From Cokeromyces recurvatus (Eukaryota; Mucoromycota; Mucoromycetes; Mucorales; Mucoraceae), in the NCBI RefSeq assembly GCF_025118155.1, contig NW_026251387.1:2234496-2298495 (forward strand): a stretch of 64,000 nt of DNA, in the 5' to 3' direction. Below the pieces are notes generated by a model that had not been told where the DNA came from, made no database searches, and saw only the letters and a program-made list of their open reading frames with translations. Shown here piece by piece: positions 1 through 11,707 of the stretch. Within the stretch, counting starts at the first letter, position 1. Every line of letters starts with the position of its first letter. The position numbers were made by a program, and so were the translations under genes.

Positions 1-1530
1 GTTGGTCTTTCTCGTCCCTGCCAAATGCTGATAGAGATTGTCATCATGTTTCGGAAGGCATCAATGTCTCTTTGACAAAGAAGAGTATGGCAAGAAGAAC
101 AGGTCAGCACATTCAATTTAGTAACAGGCGAGGCTGGCATCAAGGTTAGAGTTTGGCATCTACTGCATACTTTGGATGTTCCGAACTCGTCAATTATGAT
201 TGTGATAAGTTGTCCAGCCGCTTCTCGCCTTTTCAGCGCGCACCATAAAATACCCGTCACCCCACATCTGAGCGTCCTGATCTTATTGGTGTCCTTATTG
301 AACATTCCACTTCCAAATACTATCAGAGGAACCTTCGTCTTGTCTTCTTTGTATTTAATGGGCCTCCATTTGTTCAGTTTTTCTCTAAAGAAAAAAAAAT
401 TGAATTAATAACTGTTTGAATATATTCAAGTAGAAACTATTTATACTTGATAGCATCGTTCTTATTTGGTCTCTTCTTTCGTTTCTTCTTTTTCCGCCTC
501 TTCTTGTTTCTCCTACTTCGATTATATTTGGTGTCACCGTTTATAAGCATATTGACCATAGTTTCTTGTGCTTTTTGCCTCCCTTGATAAAGTTGGAAGC
601 ATTTTTTTTGCAGTACTGGAATTGTAAAAGTTGAATAAAGTATTTATGTTGTCAAACAGATATTGAACATAGTCTAAAAAACGCTCCGGGTTTGATGTCT
701 TGGTTGTGGGAATTCTTGATTCAATATCCTCTATTATGTTTTGACTTTTCAAAAATTACTGCTGGGCAGAAAAAACAGTCGAACTAGTAAGATGATAATA
801 CTCTATAGTACTGCAGCGGATTATTGGGTGCCTAGACTCGTTTAAACCACTCACGGCAGTGAATACAGACTTTCGCCCAGGGTCAACAAAAATTCGATGA
901 TAATCCTTTGCTACTTCTGGTAAAGTGAAGTCGCGAAGAGTCAACTCAAAGCGTTGCAAAGAAGGACCGTAACTGGCTTGACATCTTTTGTGAAACAAAA
1001 AATCCACAACAAACCCATCAGTCCGTATCAAGTTTCCAAAAAGGATCTGGTAGTTTCCATCTGGTGTTAATTCAGCAATGCTACAAATATAAAAGTAAGA
1101 AATACATAAGCCTGATTTGATACAATCTCTATCTATACTCACCCTTTGTATCGCAGTTTCCCAAAATTGAAAACATCATAAAACAATCTTATTGTCTTCA
1201 GGTGTTATATTGTATGGGCATAAGGGAGATCTTATTGTAGAATGATTATCACCACAGCATTTCTTACAACGAAGATTAGTCACATTATCATTTGTGGTCT
1301 TTTGTCATTTTGCTGTTTGTTTAGCTTGCTTCAAACTTTCGTTTTGCTTTCTTTTCTTGTTTGAAGTTCCAACTATACGTGATCATTGTTATATATAAAT
1401 AGTATAATATTAAATTGCCGTACCATCATCAACGGCTACTTCTTTGTAAAACTTGCACCTGTAGCAGTTTTTATTGAAATGTCCTACTTCTTCACAGTCA
1501 GTACACTTCGCGTTTGCTGTAATATCAGTT
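1..1530 (-). pseudogene. Decayed Fanzor (TnpB-like RNA-guided nuclease) gene, 3' end beyond left edge
   Basis: Fanzors are eukaryotic relatives of TnpB: RuvC-type, omega-RNA-guided DNA endonucleases carried by mobile elements. Read on the minus strand, the parts appear in family order. There is a CX2CX4HX4C zinc knuckle near 1507-1455 and a second Cys/His cluster near 1290-1240. A RuvC-I segment with VDPGR then FTA follows near 890-850, and a GRQKAQ-type helix near 585-560. The end holds IIIDEFGTSKVCSRC, a CSSC pair and a final QRDIDAFRNM (RuvC-III Asp) at about 205-30. Introns can be placed (for example 446-385 and one near 1140-1090). It is broken by in-frame TGA at 1305-1307 and 1176-1178, TAA at 756-758, and a frame change at the eight-T run 602-609. 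Family assignment is by motif recognition. The true 3' end may lie outside the window. Confidence 0.72.
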
Positions 1531-2175
1531 AGTAAAAACTTTATATATATACAATTTTTATTAAGTTCTGACCTTCATTAAATACCAGTCGATTATTGAA
1601 AACCGTTTCTTTTTTTTTATTTTAATAATGCCAGACCGATATTCATTAGACATATTCAATAGAGTAATAAAGTGAAAGAAAAACAATTTACCTAAGGTTT
1701 TTTTTTTTTTTTTTAAAAAAAAAAAGGTGATTATACAGACAGCATTTATCTTATTACTGGTGGTGGGTGTGGTGTGGTATCCTACCGAGCGGAGGTTGTC
1801 ATTTTTTCTTTCGACCTTCACTTATGGTTCAAACGCTTGAGGCTATCACCAATTGTGTTGTAAGCAAAATGTTTATAAAGGATCATTTGGCTTATGATTA
1901 TAAAATTAGGCACACCTACTTGCCCTCCAAGCTAAGCTTTCAAGCTTTCTTCAAATAAATTCAGTCTCAGAGATCCACCTGCATCCGCTGTCTTTCGGCG
2001 TACAGGACCAGAAGTTATTATTTGGCAATTGTCAATTAGAATATACTACATTATTAGATGTTAGTAGGTGAAAAAGTCTAAACATACATCTAATTTTCAT
2101 TTTTACTTTTTCCAGAAAAATACTAACATTGTCAAAAAAACACCATACATACAGTCTCAAAATAAATCAAAATGG

Positions 2176-2808
2176 TCGTAACTATCCAAACCTCCTCTAT
2201 GGATAGCAGTTTACAATGAAAATCTTAACACTATGTCTCATAAGGATTTTAGTGGAAAACGAAGACGATTCCTGCTTGACAGCTATCGCTCAAAACTACA
2301 AGAAACACATTCGAAACTTTTATCCCATTGCCGTAATAATCTGATTGTCGTCCCTGTTCTCACGATACCAATGACATGAAGTGAACGCTTTCGTTGCGTG
2401 CGATAGCGACTTGGTTGGTTACCTCTTGGTAAATCCCCAAGCCTTGCCCCTTCCATCCAAATGAACTCTTCACACGTTCACATAGTTTTTCTTGTTTGCA
2501 TATGCATAACCGCCTTCAGATGCCCCAAATCTATTGAAGATCCATTCTCTTATCTCTTGAATCTATTACCATCAACATTCCTTACTAATAAAGTGAGAAA
2601 ATCAATGGATGCCTGGCTTATACGCTGGCCTTCTATATGTACAATTCTACTTGGAGATGGACTATCTTGCTTCACTCCCAAATCCCTGAACCCTCTGACC
2701 ATCATCTTCTTTCAATACAATAACGATTTTCCGATAGTTAATCATCATCACTTATACATACACTTTAATATTTTCCCTTTTATCCCAAAAGGGTTTTTCT
2801 TTCCATAG
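2176..2808 (+). mobile_element. Degenerate LINE (non-LTR retrotransposon) 3' fragment
   Basis: The three plus-strand frames together encode the C-terminal part of a LINE reverse transcriptase ORF: a PMT-SERFR segment, then RLGWLP, then DPFSYLLNLLPS. These line up with the intact copy on the minus strand at 4609-5508, which has MTTSERSRVLRWRLGWLPGG and DPISFLLNLLP. A stop codon after PMT near 2379 and later frame changes show that it is dead. A 33-nt A tract at 2891-2923, soon after the last stop, fits a poly(A) tail. The 5' limit is uncertain because similarity fades upstream of about 2180. Confidence 0.6.
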
Positions 2809-2889
2809 CGATCTGACCAGTATATAAATGCTATATGCTCATTGGTCATTTTTTAATTTTTAAATAAAATTCTTCTTTAATCGTATTGT

Positions 2890-2890
<1 letters not shown>

Positions 2891-2923
<33 letters not shown>
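2891..2923. repeat. 33-nt poly(A) tract, probable LINE tail
   Basis: This is an uninterrupted A run about 85 bp past the last stop of the degenerate plus-strand LINE fragment. It is probably the remains of its poly(A) tail, although many A/T runs in this window have no LINE beside them. Confidence 0.5.
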
Positions 2924-2927
<4 letters not shown>

Positions 2928-2984
2928 GTACCATATTGATTTTCATGCTGTTATGACGATGCCTATATATCACTTTTTTTTTCA

Positions 2985-3132
2985 GTGACGTTAATGTCTT
3001 GCTGCAAGAGTGTGGAGCTTCCTTTGTAAACAAGCACAATCTTACAAAAATCATGTTCTACGACTTTAAGGTTCCTTTTTTTTTTCATGATTGCTAAAAT
3101 AGAAAACTGAGTGAAAATGGTAATGACCCCTC

Positions 3133-3173
<41 letters not shown>

Positions 3174-4195
3174 CACTTGTACCATTCAAAGCGACAGGCT
3201 TTGGTGTTTGCTTCGGGTTTGCTAGAAAAGCCAAAGATGCGAAAGAAGAAGTACAATTAGAGTTGGAAGATTTTTTGCGTTGAAGAAGTACCAAAAGTAT
3301 TTTCAGCCTTGTGCTGTTGAACTAGGCAGAGATCATATATTTACAGCGACAGTTCGCCATGAAGAAGATAAACAAGAAATAAGAAGAGGTAGCATTAAAG
3401 AGTGACATTGTTATACAGGTTCCAAGAGAAGAAAGGCTTGTCATGTAGAAAAGCTTAAAATTAAAAGCTGGGATAAAAAGCATTGAGATAGATTTCCCTT
3501 CAGCAAGAATCATAGACATTGAAAAATGGAACAATTATATAGTATATGATCTCAAACATGTACTCCAAATCTTCAGGTTTTACAATAGAAGGTCTGCACC
3601 CTTTCGTTTCAATGATCATCAGGGCAGACAAAGGTCGTATAAAGAGATGACCAATATCTTACTTAATGGAGGAAAAAAAGTACAATAAAGCCAAAAGACT
3701 GAATACAAGAAAGAAAAGAAAAAAGAGATAAGAAGAAACAAGAGGACAAAAAGAATCCACAAATTATATACGATGATAAATTTAAAACTACACCAAGAAA
3801 GAAGCTGGCAAAATGGGGAAAAAAAAAGGCCAAATTCAAACCTTCTCTTTGTGTACCTCTCGTTGTGTTTGGTGATGGGATGAAGAATTTGGATACGGTT
3901 AGGATAAAAGGCCAGATGTCAGGTGCCACAGCTATACTTGAGAGAGAAATCCAGCTTAGATCAAGAACTACATTTCGATTGGTTATTGTCAGCATTAACG
4001 AGTTTAAAACCTCGGAAGTATGTAACTTCTGTAAGGAAACAAGCCTAAAGGAAACAAAGCTTCCGAATGATAAATATACCAAAAGTACTCTAGATTGCGA
4101 AAACTGTTGTATACTTTAGAATAGAGATGTCAATGCAAGCAAAAATATGTTAGGCATTTCGCAGTCTATTTAGGAAGAAAAAGGAAGACTTACTG
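2985..4195 (+). pseudogene. Second decayed Fanzor gene, plus strand
   Basis: Fragments of a Fanzor protein run in order through shifting frames. They include an N-terminal piece near 2985-3060, a RuvC-I region ELGRDHIFTATVRHEE at 3319-3366, and a segment with IDFPSARIIDIEKW at about 3488-3530. GRQRSYKEM with ILLNGGKK follows near 3622-3680. The end carries VVFGDGMKN, then INEFKTSEVCNFC, DCENC and NRDVNASKNM at 3862-4150. The order and zinc-ribbon spacing match the minus-strand Fanzor at 1-1530, but the sequences differ enough to be separate subfamilies. Stops at about 3402 and 4117-4119, at least two frameshifts, and a 37-nt A tract (3134-3170) inside the gene make it non-functional. The RuvC-I position reads Glu rather than Asp, a further sign of decay. 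Confidence 0.7.
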
Positions 4196-4319
4196 TCTTT
4201 CAGAGAAAAATTCACCGTAGAGGAAACGGTTTCCCTAGCAATAGTGATTCAAATATCCACAAGTAATTTGCCTAAATTGTAATACGCACTTATCCAAAAA
4301 CTAACGATTAAATTCTGAG

Positions 4320-4324
<5 letters not shown>

Positions 4325-4350
<26 letters not shown>

Positions 4351-4364
4351 TTTTTTTTTTTTAA
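4325..4364 (-). repeat. (ATT)n plus T tract: tail of the minus-strand LINE
   Basis: About eight ATT units followed by a run of T. On the minus strand this reads A-run then (AAT)n, lying just beyond the 3' end of the LINE ORF that stops at 4609. Simple-repeat tails of this kind are typical of non-LTR retrotransposons. Confidence 0.5.
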
Positions 4365-4608
4365 ATTTTTTGGCAATGAGCATGTAGCGACGAAATAAAT
4401 GCGCAATATTGCCCGAGCCAGTTATAGAGGGGAAATAAGAATAAAAACCTTCCTAAAGGACAAGAAGGGAAAAAGGAAAACGAGAAGGAAAAAGAAAAGA
4501 GCAGTATTTTGGAATTAAGAGAAAATATAAGGGGGAAAAAGCGAAAAAGTGAGAAGAAACAATTTAAAAAATCAAATAAGACCAAAGTGACCAGGAAGAC
4601 ACACACTA

Positions 4609-5506
4609 TTACTTGGATAACCAATTCAATAGCTTGAGACCAGGATCGACAGGATCAGGAGGAAATTCATCATGGAAGTAGTAATCAAGTTCATGTAGAA
4701 TTGTACAAAGAATAGGCCATAAAGTATACCAGCTCGTACAATCAGAAGGACGACGAGGTTTATGTAGTGGAAGCAAGTTGAGGAGGAACGAGATGGGATC
4801 TTCGACTGAAGTAGGCATGTAGAGACGATGATGTACATGTAAGCACTCAATAGCATGTTGCCGGCTCCAATTATGAGACGGATGAAAGATACATTCTTTA
4901 GGTTTACCACCCGGTAGCCAGCCAAGTCGCCAACGAAGCACTCGGCTACGTTCTGAGGTAGTCATTGGTAAGTAAAGGATGGGATCCAATTCAAGAGTGG
5001 GGCGTGAGGAAGACAATAGGAGTGAATTAGTATCTTGACGAAGATTTTGAAATTGATCATCTAGAAACTTAGCACGAAGAGTGTAGAATTGTTTTCGGTC
5101 GAGCGTTGAGATATTTGGTGAGCATAGGTGTGTCCACATTGTAGTTTGAGTCAATTTATACCAGTGGGAATGACTATTTGAGAGCTGAACATGAGGCAAA
5201 AGATGGGCAAGAAGAGTATCTGCTGGTAATTGGGAAGTTCGAAAGAGGTATTGCGCTTGGAGGACTGCAATACGGGTCTTCATGGATGGTAGGTTGACAA
5301 GGTGAAGCATGACTTTCGCCGAAGACCGTGAGTGACCACCAAAGATACGTCGAATACATGAATTTTGAAAGGTATCCAGTGCTTTGGTAAGTTTAGCAGA
5401 GAGAGGACTAATTGCAAGACCATAATCTAACTGAGAGCGAACCATTTGACTATAAAAACGACATGCAAGCAGAGGTGGAATCCAAAAACTAACAGTAATT
5501 CGTCTT

Positions 5507-5508
<2 letters not shown>
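4609..5508 (-). mobile_element. 5'-truncated LINE with intact ORF2 C-terminus
   Basis: The minus strand is open from about 5508 down to the stop at 4609, about 300 codons with no frameshift. The protein matches the region after the reverse transcriptase palm in LINE ORF2: SQMVRSQLDYGLAISPLSAK, then CIRRIFGGHSRSS, NLPSMKTRIAVLQAQYLFR, the RWRLGWLPGG motif and a C-terminal DPISFLLNLLP. The polymerase and endonuclease parts are missing, so this is a 5'-truncated insertion, the usual fate of target-primed reverse transcription. The intact frame suggests that it is younger than the copy at 2176-2808. The truncation point abuts a 55-nt T run (5509-5563). Confidence 0.72.

Positions 5509-5563
<55 letters not shown>
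5509..5563. repeat. 55-nt poly(T) tract
   Basis: This is the longest uninterrupted homopolymer in the window. It borders the truncated 5' end of the minus-strand LINE. The element may have inserted beside an A/T run, or the run may be a junction expansion. The next 380 bp up to the RapGAP gene hold no gene that I can see. Confidence 0.8.
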
Positions 5564-5564
<1 letters not shown>

Positions 5565-5947
5565 TTCCTTCTCAATTTGAATTCTAATTCGTTTAAATTT
5601 TTTTTGTAATCTGTCTCAATTTTAAGTTAAATTACTGCACTTATAAGTGCCTATAAACATATATTTTTATCACAAATACATAACTATTAAACCATGTATT
5701 TGTATAAACGAAAGTAGATTGGGACTAGTTCTAACAACAACGTTATTTATATTTTGTGTATCATAGAGTACCCATGAGCTATTGTATGACAATTCACACA
5801 CAGAATTGAGAATGATAATAATAATAATATCCCGCCAAATAGACGAATATTTAATAAATAAGATCAAAATCTTTTCCCCTTCTCCTTTTTTTTTTAATTT
5901 TACACTCTCTTCTTCCTTTATATTTATAAAGAAGCATAAATGATACC

Positions 5948-7562
5948 ATGAGTATAAGTAATGAATCAATTAAAGCAGTAGCAACAGCAACTCCTTCTAC
6001 ACAGTCATCCTATACAAGTAAAATATCACAAAGATTAGTACATCCTTCATTTTTCTCATTAAAGCCTTCGACAAGTGGTTTTATTAATAGTACAAATGAA
6101 AAACTTTCAACTCGAATAAGTCAAATGATATTTCGACAAAGAATATCGAGTGAAACAACGATTAATAAAGAGGAGACAAGAGCATTTTCATCTCAAAGCT
6201 TGGATTTAAATACATCAGATCGTCTAGATATCGATTTTAGTAGTAACAGCAATAAAGTAGAATAGAATTGGAGTAAAAACAAGTTATTGTTATGCTAATC
6301 TATTTAATATTTTTATATATGTATTTGTAGGAAAAAATGATGAATGATTTATCAATTGCATCAAGATTTTCAACTGATAAAAACAACAATCAAAATAGCA
6401 ATACATTATATTCTCCTTATTCAATTTCATCTCCTGAGGGAACAACAGATTATTCTTTTATATCTCAAGATGAATATAATAATTTAAATCCTTTATTTTC
6501 TCCTCTCTCTTTAACTAATTCATCTACTTCTTCTTTTACCGATTCAATCTTAAGTCATCATATTACTCAAATGTCTTCCCCTTTTATCCCTTTTCTCTCT
6601 ACAGAGCCTAATACAAATATATCCACGGTTAAATCAACAGTAGAAGAGTTTGCTAATATAGTGTCCGAACGTTGTTCACTCTTATTAGATTTACTATTAT
6701 CCAATGATGATATTACCTTCTCCCATGTTCGTGAACTCGAATCAATTATAAATCAGGCTCAAATACTACTCACAGCATGTAGTGATACTGATTGTACTGA
6801 CACTATTTACGAATTACAACAGCAATTAACATCTTCAGAAGATTTTATTCAAAACGAAATTTTTCATTCTTCTTTAACGAATTTAAAAGGTCATGTTTCA
6901 ATGCTTATTTCAATTGTAAGTATATACATATTTATACACATATATTCTTTTCCTTCTTCCTCTTTTTTTTTTTTTTTTTTCTTACCTATATAATTTAGAC
7001 TACTCAAATTAAAACTTTTTGCAAAGTCTGTCTTGTGTTAGTATCAAAGTCACCATCCTTAAGTATGAACTGTCTTGATGAATTTGTAAAGGAATCACCC
7101 AAGGTAGAAACTAAGAAAATGACTGCAAAGGACTATTGTGAATTAAAATCAGATCAAATTGATGAAAATGCAACTTGGTTTCGTTGTTATTTTGTGGGGA
7201 AACCTTATCGTACATTTATTGGATATTCTGATCAGGACACTACTCATTCATCTTTACTTGTTGAGACCGCCTATCAATCATCATCATCATCATCATCATC
7301 ATCTGATATAACACATCAAAAGAAAAAAAAGTCATCCTCATCGAAAAGAAGAAATAGTAAATTACTTATCAATGCATTTCTAAATGGATATAATTCTTCA
7401 ACTGATACTATAAATGGCTCAGATCATCGTAATTCCATCGGTTTCATCATATCTATTATTCAAGAACGTGCTAAGGACTTTAGTGGTCCAGGAAATGTCG
7501 CTGCTTCTATTCTTGGATCTCAATTTCGTATTATCGTTCGAAGCAAAGAGGTAGTAATACTT

Positions 7563-7605
<43 letters not shown>

Positions 7606-9601
7606 GTATAAGTATATTAACTATATACATATATGTATATGTATATATAAAATAGCCGGAACAATCTAGACATATTATTCATGAATGGATGGCTAGGGAT
7701 ACACAATCTCGATTAGAGTCAAAGAATGAAGGTTATAAATTGGATAAATCACTACCTCATGATAGACGTTTTCTTCGTCCATTTTCAAGTAAAAATGGAT
7801 ATCCAGCTATTTCAATAACATCACAAAATGAGACTCATTCTGATCTATCTTTATCTCGAATGTTAAGAGCTGCTATTCTCACTGCATGTCCAACTATAGA
7901 TTTACGTTCTTTCAAAGAATTATCGGCTGAATCAACTATTATGGCAGGTCTTGAAAAAGATATATTAAAATATGATGAAATTCAAGTAAGTATCATCCAT
8001 TTACCTATATGTATATATATATATATGTATATATTAATATATATTAATATAAATTATAGATTCCAAAGCATTATAAGTTTGGCTTACTATCTATAAAAGA
8101 TAACCAAATGACAGAAGAGGCATGGTTTTCCAATACAGATCTATCCTCTGATCTACAGGACTTTTTGAATGTTATGGGTAAAAAGATTGAATTAAAAGAA
8201 TATAAAGGGTATGCAGCTGGGCTGGATACTAAAAGTAAGAAGAGTCATATATATATATATATATATGTATTATAGTGTATACTTATATTATATTATATAT
8301 GTATATATATATCCTGTTTTAAGCTGGTGAATCAGGAAAATATGCCTATGTATCAAAATGGAATGACTTTGATATTTTGTTTCATGTAGCTCCACTAATG
8401 CCTTCACATAATAATGATAAACAACAAGTGTTACGAAAAAAACATATTGGCAATGGTAAATGAATAATATACATATAAAATAATATAATTTAATTAACTT
8501 TCTATTATTACTTGACAAAATATATATATATATATATCATTATCTTATAGATATTGTGTGTATTATATTTCTTGAAGGAAATCAAAAGTTTAATCCTAAC
8601 GCTATTCGCTCACAGTTTCTTCATGTATATATTATTATAAAACCTGAAAGCATTAAAGGAAAAAGGCATTGGAGGTAACGTCATAACAACCGCCTTATGA
8701 TAAGAAATTAAGTTACTAATTTTTCTATTATATACATATACATATAGGGTTGAAATATTAAGAAAGAAAAACATAATTGAATTTGGTCCTGCTTTACCTA
8801 GTCCACCTTTATTCGACAATGATGAAACGTTAAAAGAATTTTTAATTTTGAAATGTAAGTAAGCATATAGATACTGTAATAATAATGATAATATCTAACA
8901 ATTATTCTCCTCCTCCTCCTCCCCTTCGTATTATAGTAATTAATGCAGAAAATGCAGCACTTAAATCTGATAAATTTTATATTCCCAATAACAAGGCTCG
9001 GGTAAGTCTTTTATCATCCTATATTCAAACTGGACTCTCGTTTCATAGACCTCAAGTAGTAAGATCAGTTAGTACAAATCGACTCACCACGTCATATAAA
9101 TCTTCTCTCTCCGTTAAACAGACAGAACAACCACTGAGGCCCAAGTCTGTAAATACTGATAATAATAAACTAGTAGATCATCAGATTAATAATGCACCTT
9201 CTTCAAGATTATTACGTGAGGCTATGTTGGATGAAGAGAAAAGAAGGAGATCAACTATATCCAATATCGATATACCTTCTTCTCTGTCTCGAACCACATT
9301 ATTACAAGATTTCAAAAGAGGACTTGTCTCTCATTCAAAAAAAGAAGAAGTAATCAATCATCGAAAGGCAAGCTGTTTAATAAAAACGAGTAGTCATAAA
9401 TTCACTCATGAAGCGCTTGAAAGTGTTGAAGAAAGAAATCAAAATCAACAAGGTAATAATACTAGTGTTTTCATAGATAGAAATGATGACATTATTCATT
9501 CACCTGTTGATATAGAAAAAGTAGATATGAATACTACATCCTCACCAGCAAATCCTGTGTCATCCACTAATAAGCCAGGCAGTATCGACTTTGTCGAATA
9601 A
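5948..9601 (+). CDS. Rap/Ran-GAP domain protein (GTPase-activating protein for a Rap/Rheb-type GTPase)
   Basis: Nine exons give about 992 aa: 5948-6256, 6331-6915, 6999-7550, 7656-7985, 8060-8234, 8324-8455, 8551-8674, 8748-8854 and 8937-9601. All junctions are GT-AG and keep the frame. The N-terminal 200 residues are Ser/Thr-rich and low complexity. The middle has WFRCYFVGK and GFIISIIQERAKD, resembling the region before the catalytic domain in Rap1GAP/SIPA1-like proteins. The GAP domain lies at about residues 640-800. It contains KKHIGNDIVCIIFLEG, whose Asn in IGND is at the position of the catalytic asparagine thumb, and then FLHVYIIIKP, FGPALPSPP and INAEN. The C-terminal 190 residues look disordered. 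It would stimulate GTP hydrolysis on a Ras-family GTPase; the exact substrate (Rap1-like or Rheb) is not shown. A 39-nt A tract sits in intron 3. Confidence 0.85.
7565..7603. repeat. 39-nt poly(A) tract within a RapGAP intron
   Basis: It lies inside the intron 7551-7655, close to the 5' splice site, and makes up more than a third of that intron. Confidence 0.8.
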
Positions 9602-9728
9602 TACTAGTCATAATTCATCAACATTACCAGTATCATTTAACCTAATTAATCCTAAATCTTCAGTTATAACCGTGACGACTTTACATGTTCCTGATTTTAT
9701 TTAAACTAAAGCAAACACGAATTACAGC

Positions 9729-9769
<41 letters not shown>

Positions 9770-10148
9770 CCCCCACCCCTCCCTCCAAAAATACTCTAAT
9801 AGAGTAGTAACTTTTTGTCTATCGTCCCCCTCCCTTCCTCCCTTTTTTGTTTTGTTTTACTAATATGAACTAATAATTACTCTTTTCTTTTTAACCCATT
9901 TTTTTTTTTAATTTTTCGTATTAATGATGAAGAGCTATTTATTATAAATAATATCTGAATTAAAAATCATACGTATTGTAATATTATTAATAATTAAAGA
10001 AGAAGGCTATCATTCAATATAGTGAATACTCTTATTGAAACTACTTTTTTTTTCAAGTAAGTTACCATAGAGATTTATTATTAAAGTGATCAGTAGTTGC
10101 ATCTATTTTATTGTTGCAAATACTACTATTTCGGGTGTTACCACTAAT

Positions 10149-10201
<53 letters not shown>

Positions 10202-10331
10202 AAATCGCAGAGTAAAAGGAAATATCTAGTAATTTCTATGGATTATTTGATCTTGTCAGTTTTTATTGAATAGGAGAGTTTTTTTTTTTCATATTATTTT
10301 CTTGAGTTCAAAAAAAAAAAAAAAAGGCAAA
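9602..10331. other. Intergenic region with two long poly(A) tracts
   Basis: No gene seen. It contains A tracts at 9732-9768 (37 nt) and 10156-10199 (44 nt) and pyrimidine-rich stretches ahead of the CHORD gene. Confidence 0.6.
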
Positions 10332-11707
10332 ATGGTGAAGTGTACACATAAAGGCTGTGGAAAGGACTTTAAAGAAGACGAAAATCAAGATAACGGTAAC
10401 TTTACTTTATTTCATGTTTTTTTTTTTTGAATGATTACAGAAATTAATTATATACATTGATTATTATTTAGCTTGTCAATATCATTCAGGAGCACCTGTT
10501 TTTCGTGAAGGTAAAAGATCTTGTAGAATAATAATTTACAATGAAAATATATAAATTAGACAGTAAAAATAAATAACATTATTTTGTCTTGTTTTAGGTT
10601 TAAAGGGCTGGTCATGTTGTAAGAAGCGAGTTTCTGATTTTGATGAATTCCTTGCCATTCCTGGTTGTACGTTTGGTCGTCATTCAGATGAACCTGTCAA
10701 TCAACCTACTAGCACATCTGTTGCTCCTCAACAAACACAAGAAGCTACTCATGTTACGAAGGAGGGTGTTGAAGTCTATGGCAAGAAGCCTGAAGCTTCT
10801 ACTGTTTCAACTCCTGCTCCAGCTACGGTTGAACCTAAGAAGGAAGAGGAAAAAAAGCCTGAGGTAGTAGTAGAAGAAGAGGATGATGAATCAATCCCTG
10901 TACCTGAAGGCACTACATGTAAAAGACGTGGTTGTGGATGTGTTTGGAAAGACACTGCTACCTCTCGTGGAAATGGGGCTGAAGCTGTTTGTCGCTATCA
11001 TCCCGGTGCTCCCATTTTCCATGAAGGTTCAAAAGGCTGGAGTTGCTGTACCCGTAAAGTGTTAGATTTTGATGAATTCTTAAAGATTGAAGGATGCAAA
11101 GAAGGAAAGCATTTATTTGTTGGCTCTGGTGATAATAATAAGGTAAATTTTGTAGTTGAATAGGAAAGAAAAAGAAAAAAAAATGCGGGACTCATTAGAA
11201 TATGAACTGTTTTGTTTTTATTTTTATAGAATGAGGAGTTAGTAGACTGTCGTACTGATTGGTATCAAACACAAACAACTGTCATTTTTAGTATTTTTGC
11301 TAAAAATAAAGAAGATACTAAAGTTGAATTTGCTGAACAATCTATTAACGTCGATATTAAAATGAAAGGAAATAAGCGTTTCAAAAAGACTTTCCCTCTC
11401 TTTACTGTAAGCATTTGAACTTTTTTTTTTCGAGATAAATGGATTTATTTACATATATTTATACAAATATATATATATATATTTTTAGACAATTGATCCT
11501 GCTACTTCCAAGTTTGAAGCACTTTCCACAAAAGTTGAAATTAGTCTAAAAAAGACCAGCGGTGTTTCCTGGGCATCTTTTGGACCTACTGATAACGTTA
11601 CAACCTGGACTACTTTCGGTGTCACTGGTGGAGGAGGAACTGTTGGCGCCACTCAAATGTATTATAATGCTGATTCTCCATTGCATCATATTAATAATAA
11701 GAAATAA
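10332..11707 (+). CDS. CHORD and CS domain co-chaperone (CHORDC1/Rar1-related)
   Basis: Five exons (10332-10395, 10472-10510, 10598-11142, 11230-11406, 11489-11707) encode 347 aa. Two CHORD zinc-binding modules are present. The first begins MVKCTHKGCGKDF, continues through CQYHSGAPVF and ends with GWSCCKKRVSDFDEFL. The second repeats the plan with CKRRGCGCVW, CRYHPGAPIFHEG and GWSCCTRKVLDFDEFL. A charged Pro/Glu linker separates them. The C-terminal 120 residues form a CS (p23-like) domain, including DWYQTQTTVIFSIFAK and GVSWASFGP. Family members bind Hsp90 and act with Sgt1; animal CHORDC1 and fungal homologues share this two-CHORD plus CS layout. The function here is inferred from the architecture. 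Confidence 0.93.

Noticed and set aside
172..408. Plus-strand frame of 78 codons
   Set aside because: It is antisense to the Fanzor zinc-ribbon region, which carries the recognisable motifs, and begins with TTG rather than ATG.
3663..4082. Minus-strand hydrophobic frame of 139 codons, Ser/Phe/Leu-rich
   Set aside because: Antisense to the plus-strand Fanzor relic; its hydrophobicity comes from complementing Lys-rich A-rich codons.
4361..4624. Minus-strand Phe/Ser-rich frame
   Set aside because: Low-complexity sequence translated from a purine-rich stretch next to the LINE tail; no conserved motif.
9002..9010. Possible splice donor GGGTAAGT inside the last RapGAP exon
   Set aside because: The frame continues without a stop for 600 bp beyond it and no acceptor is required.
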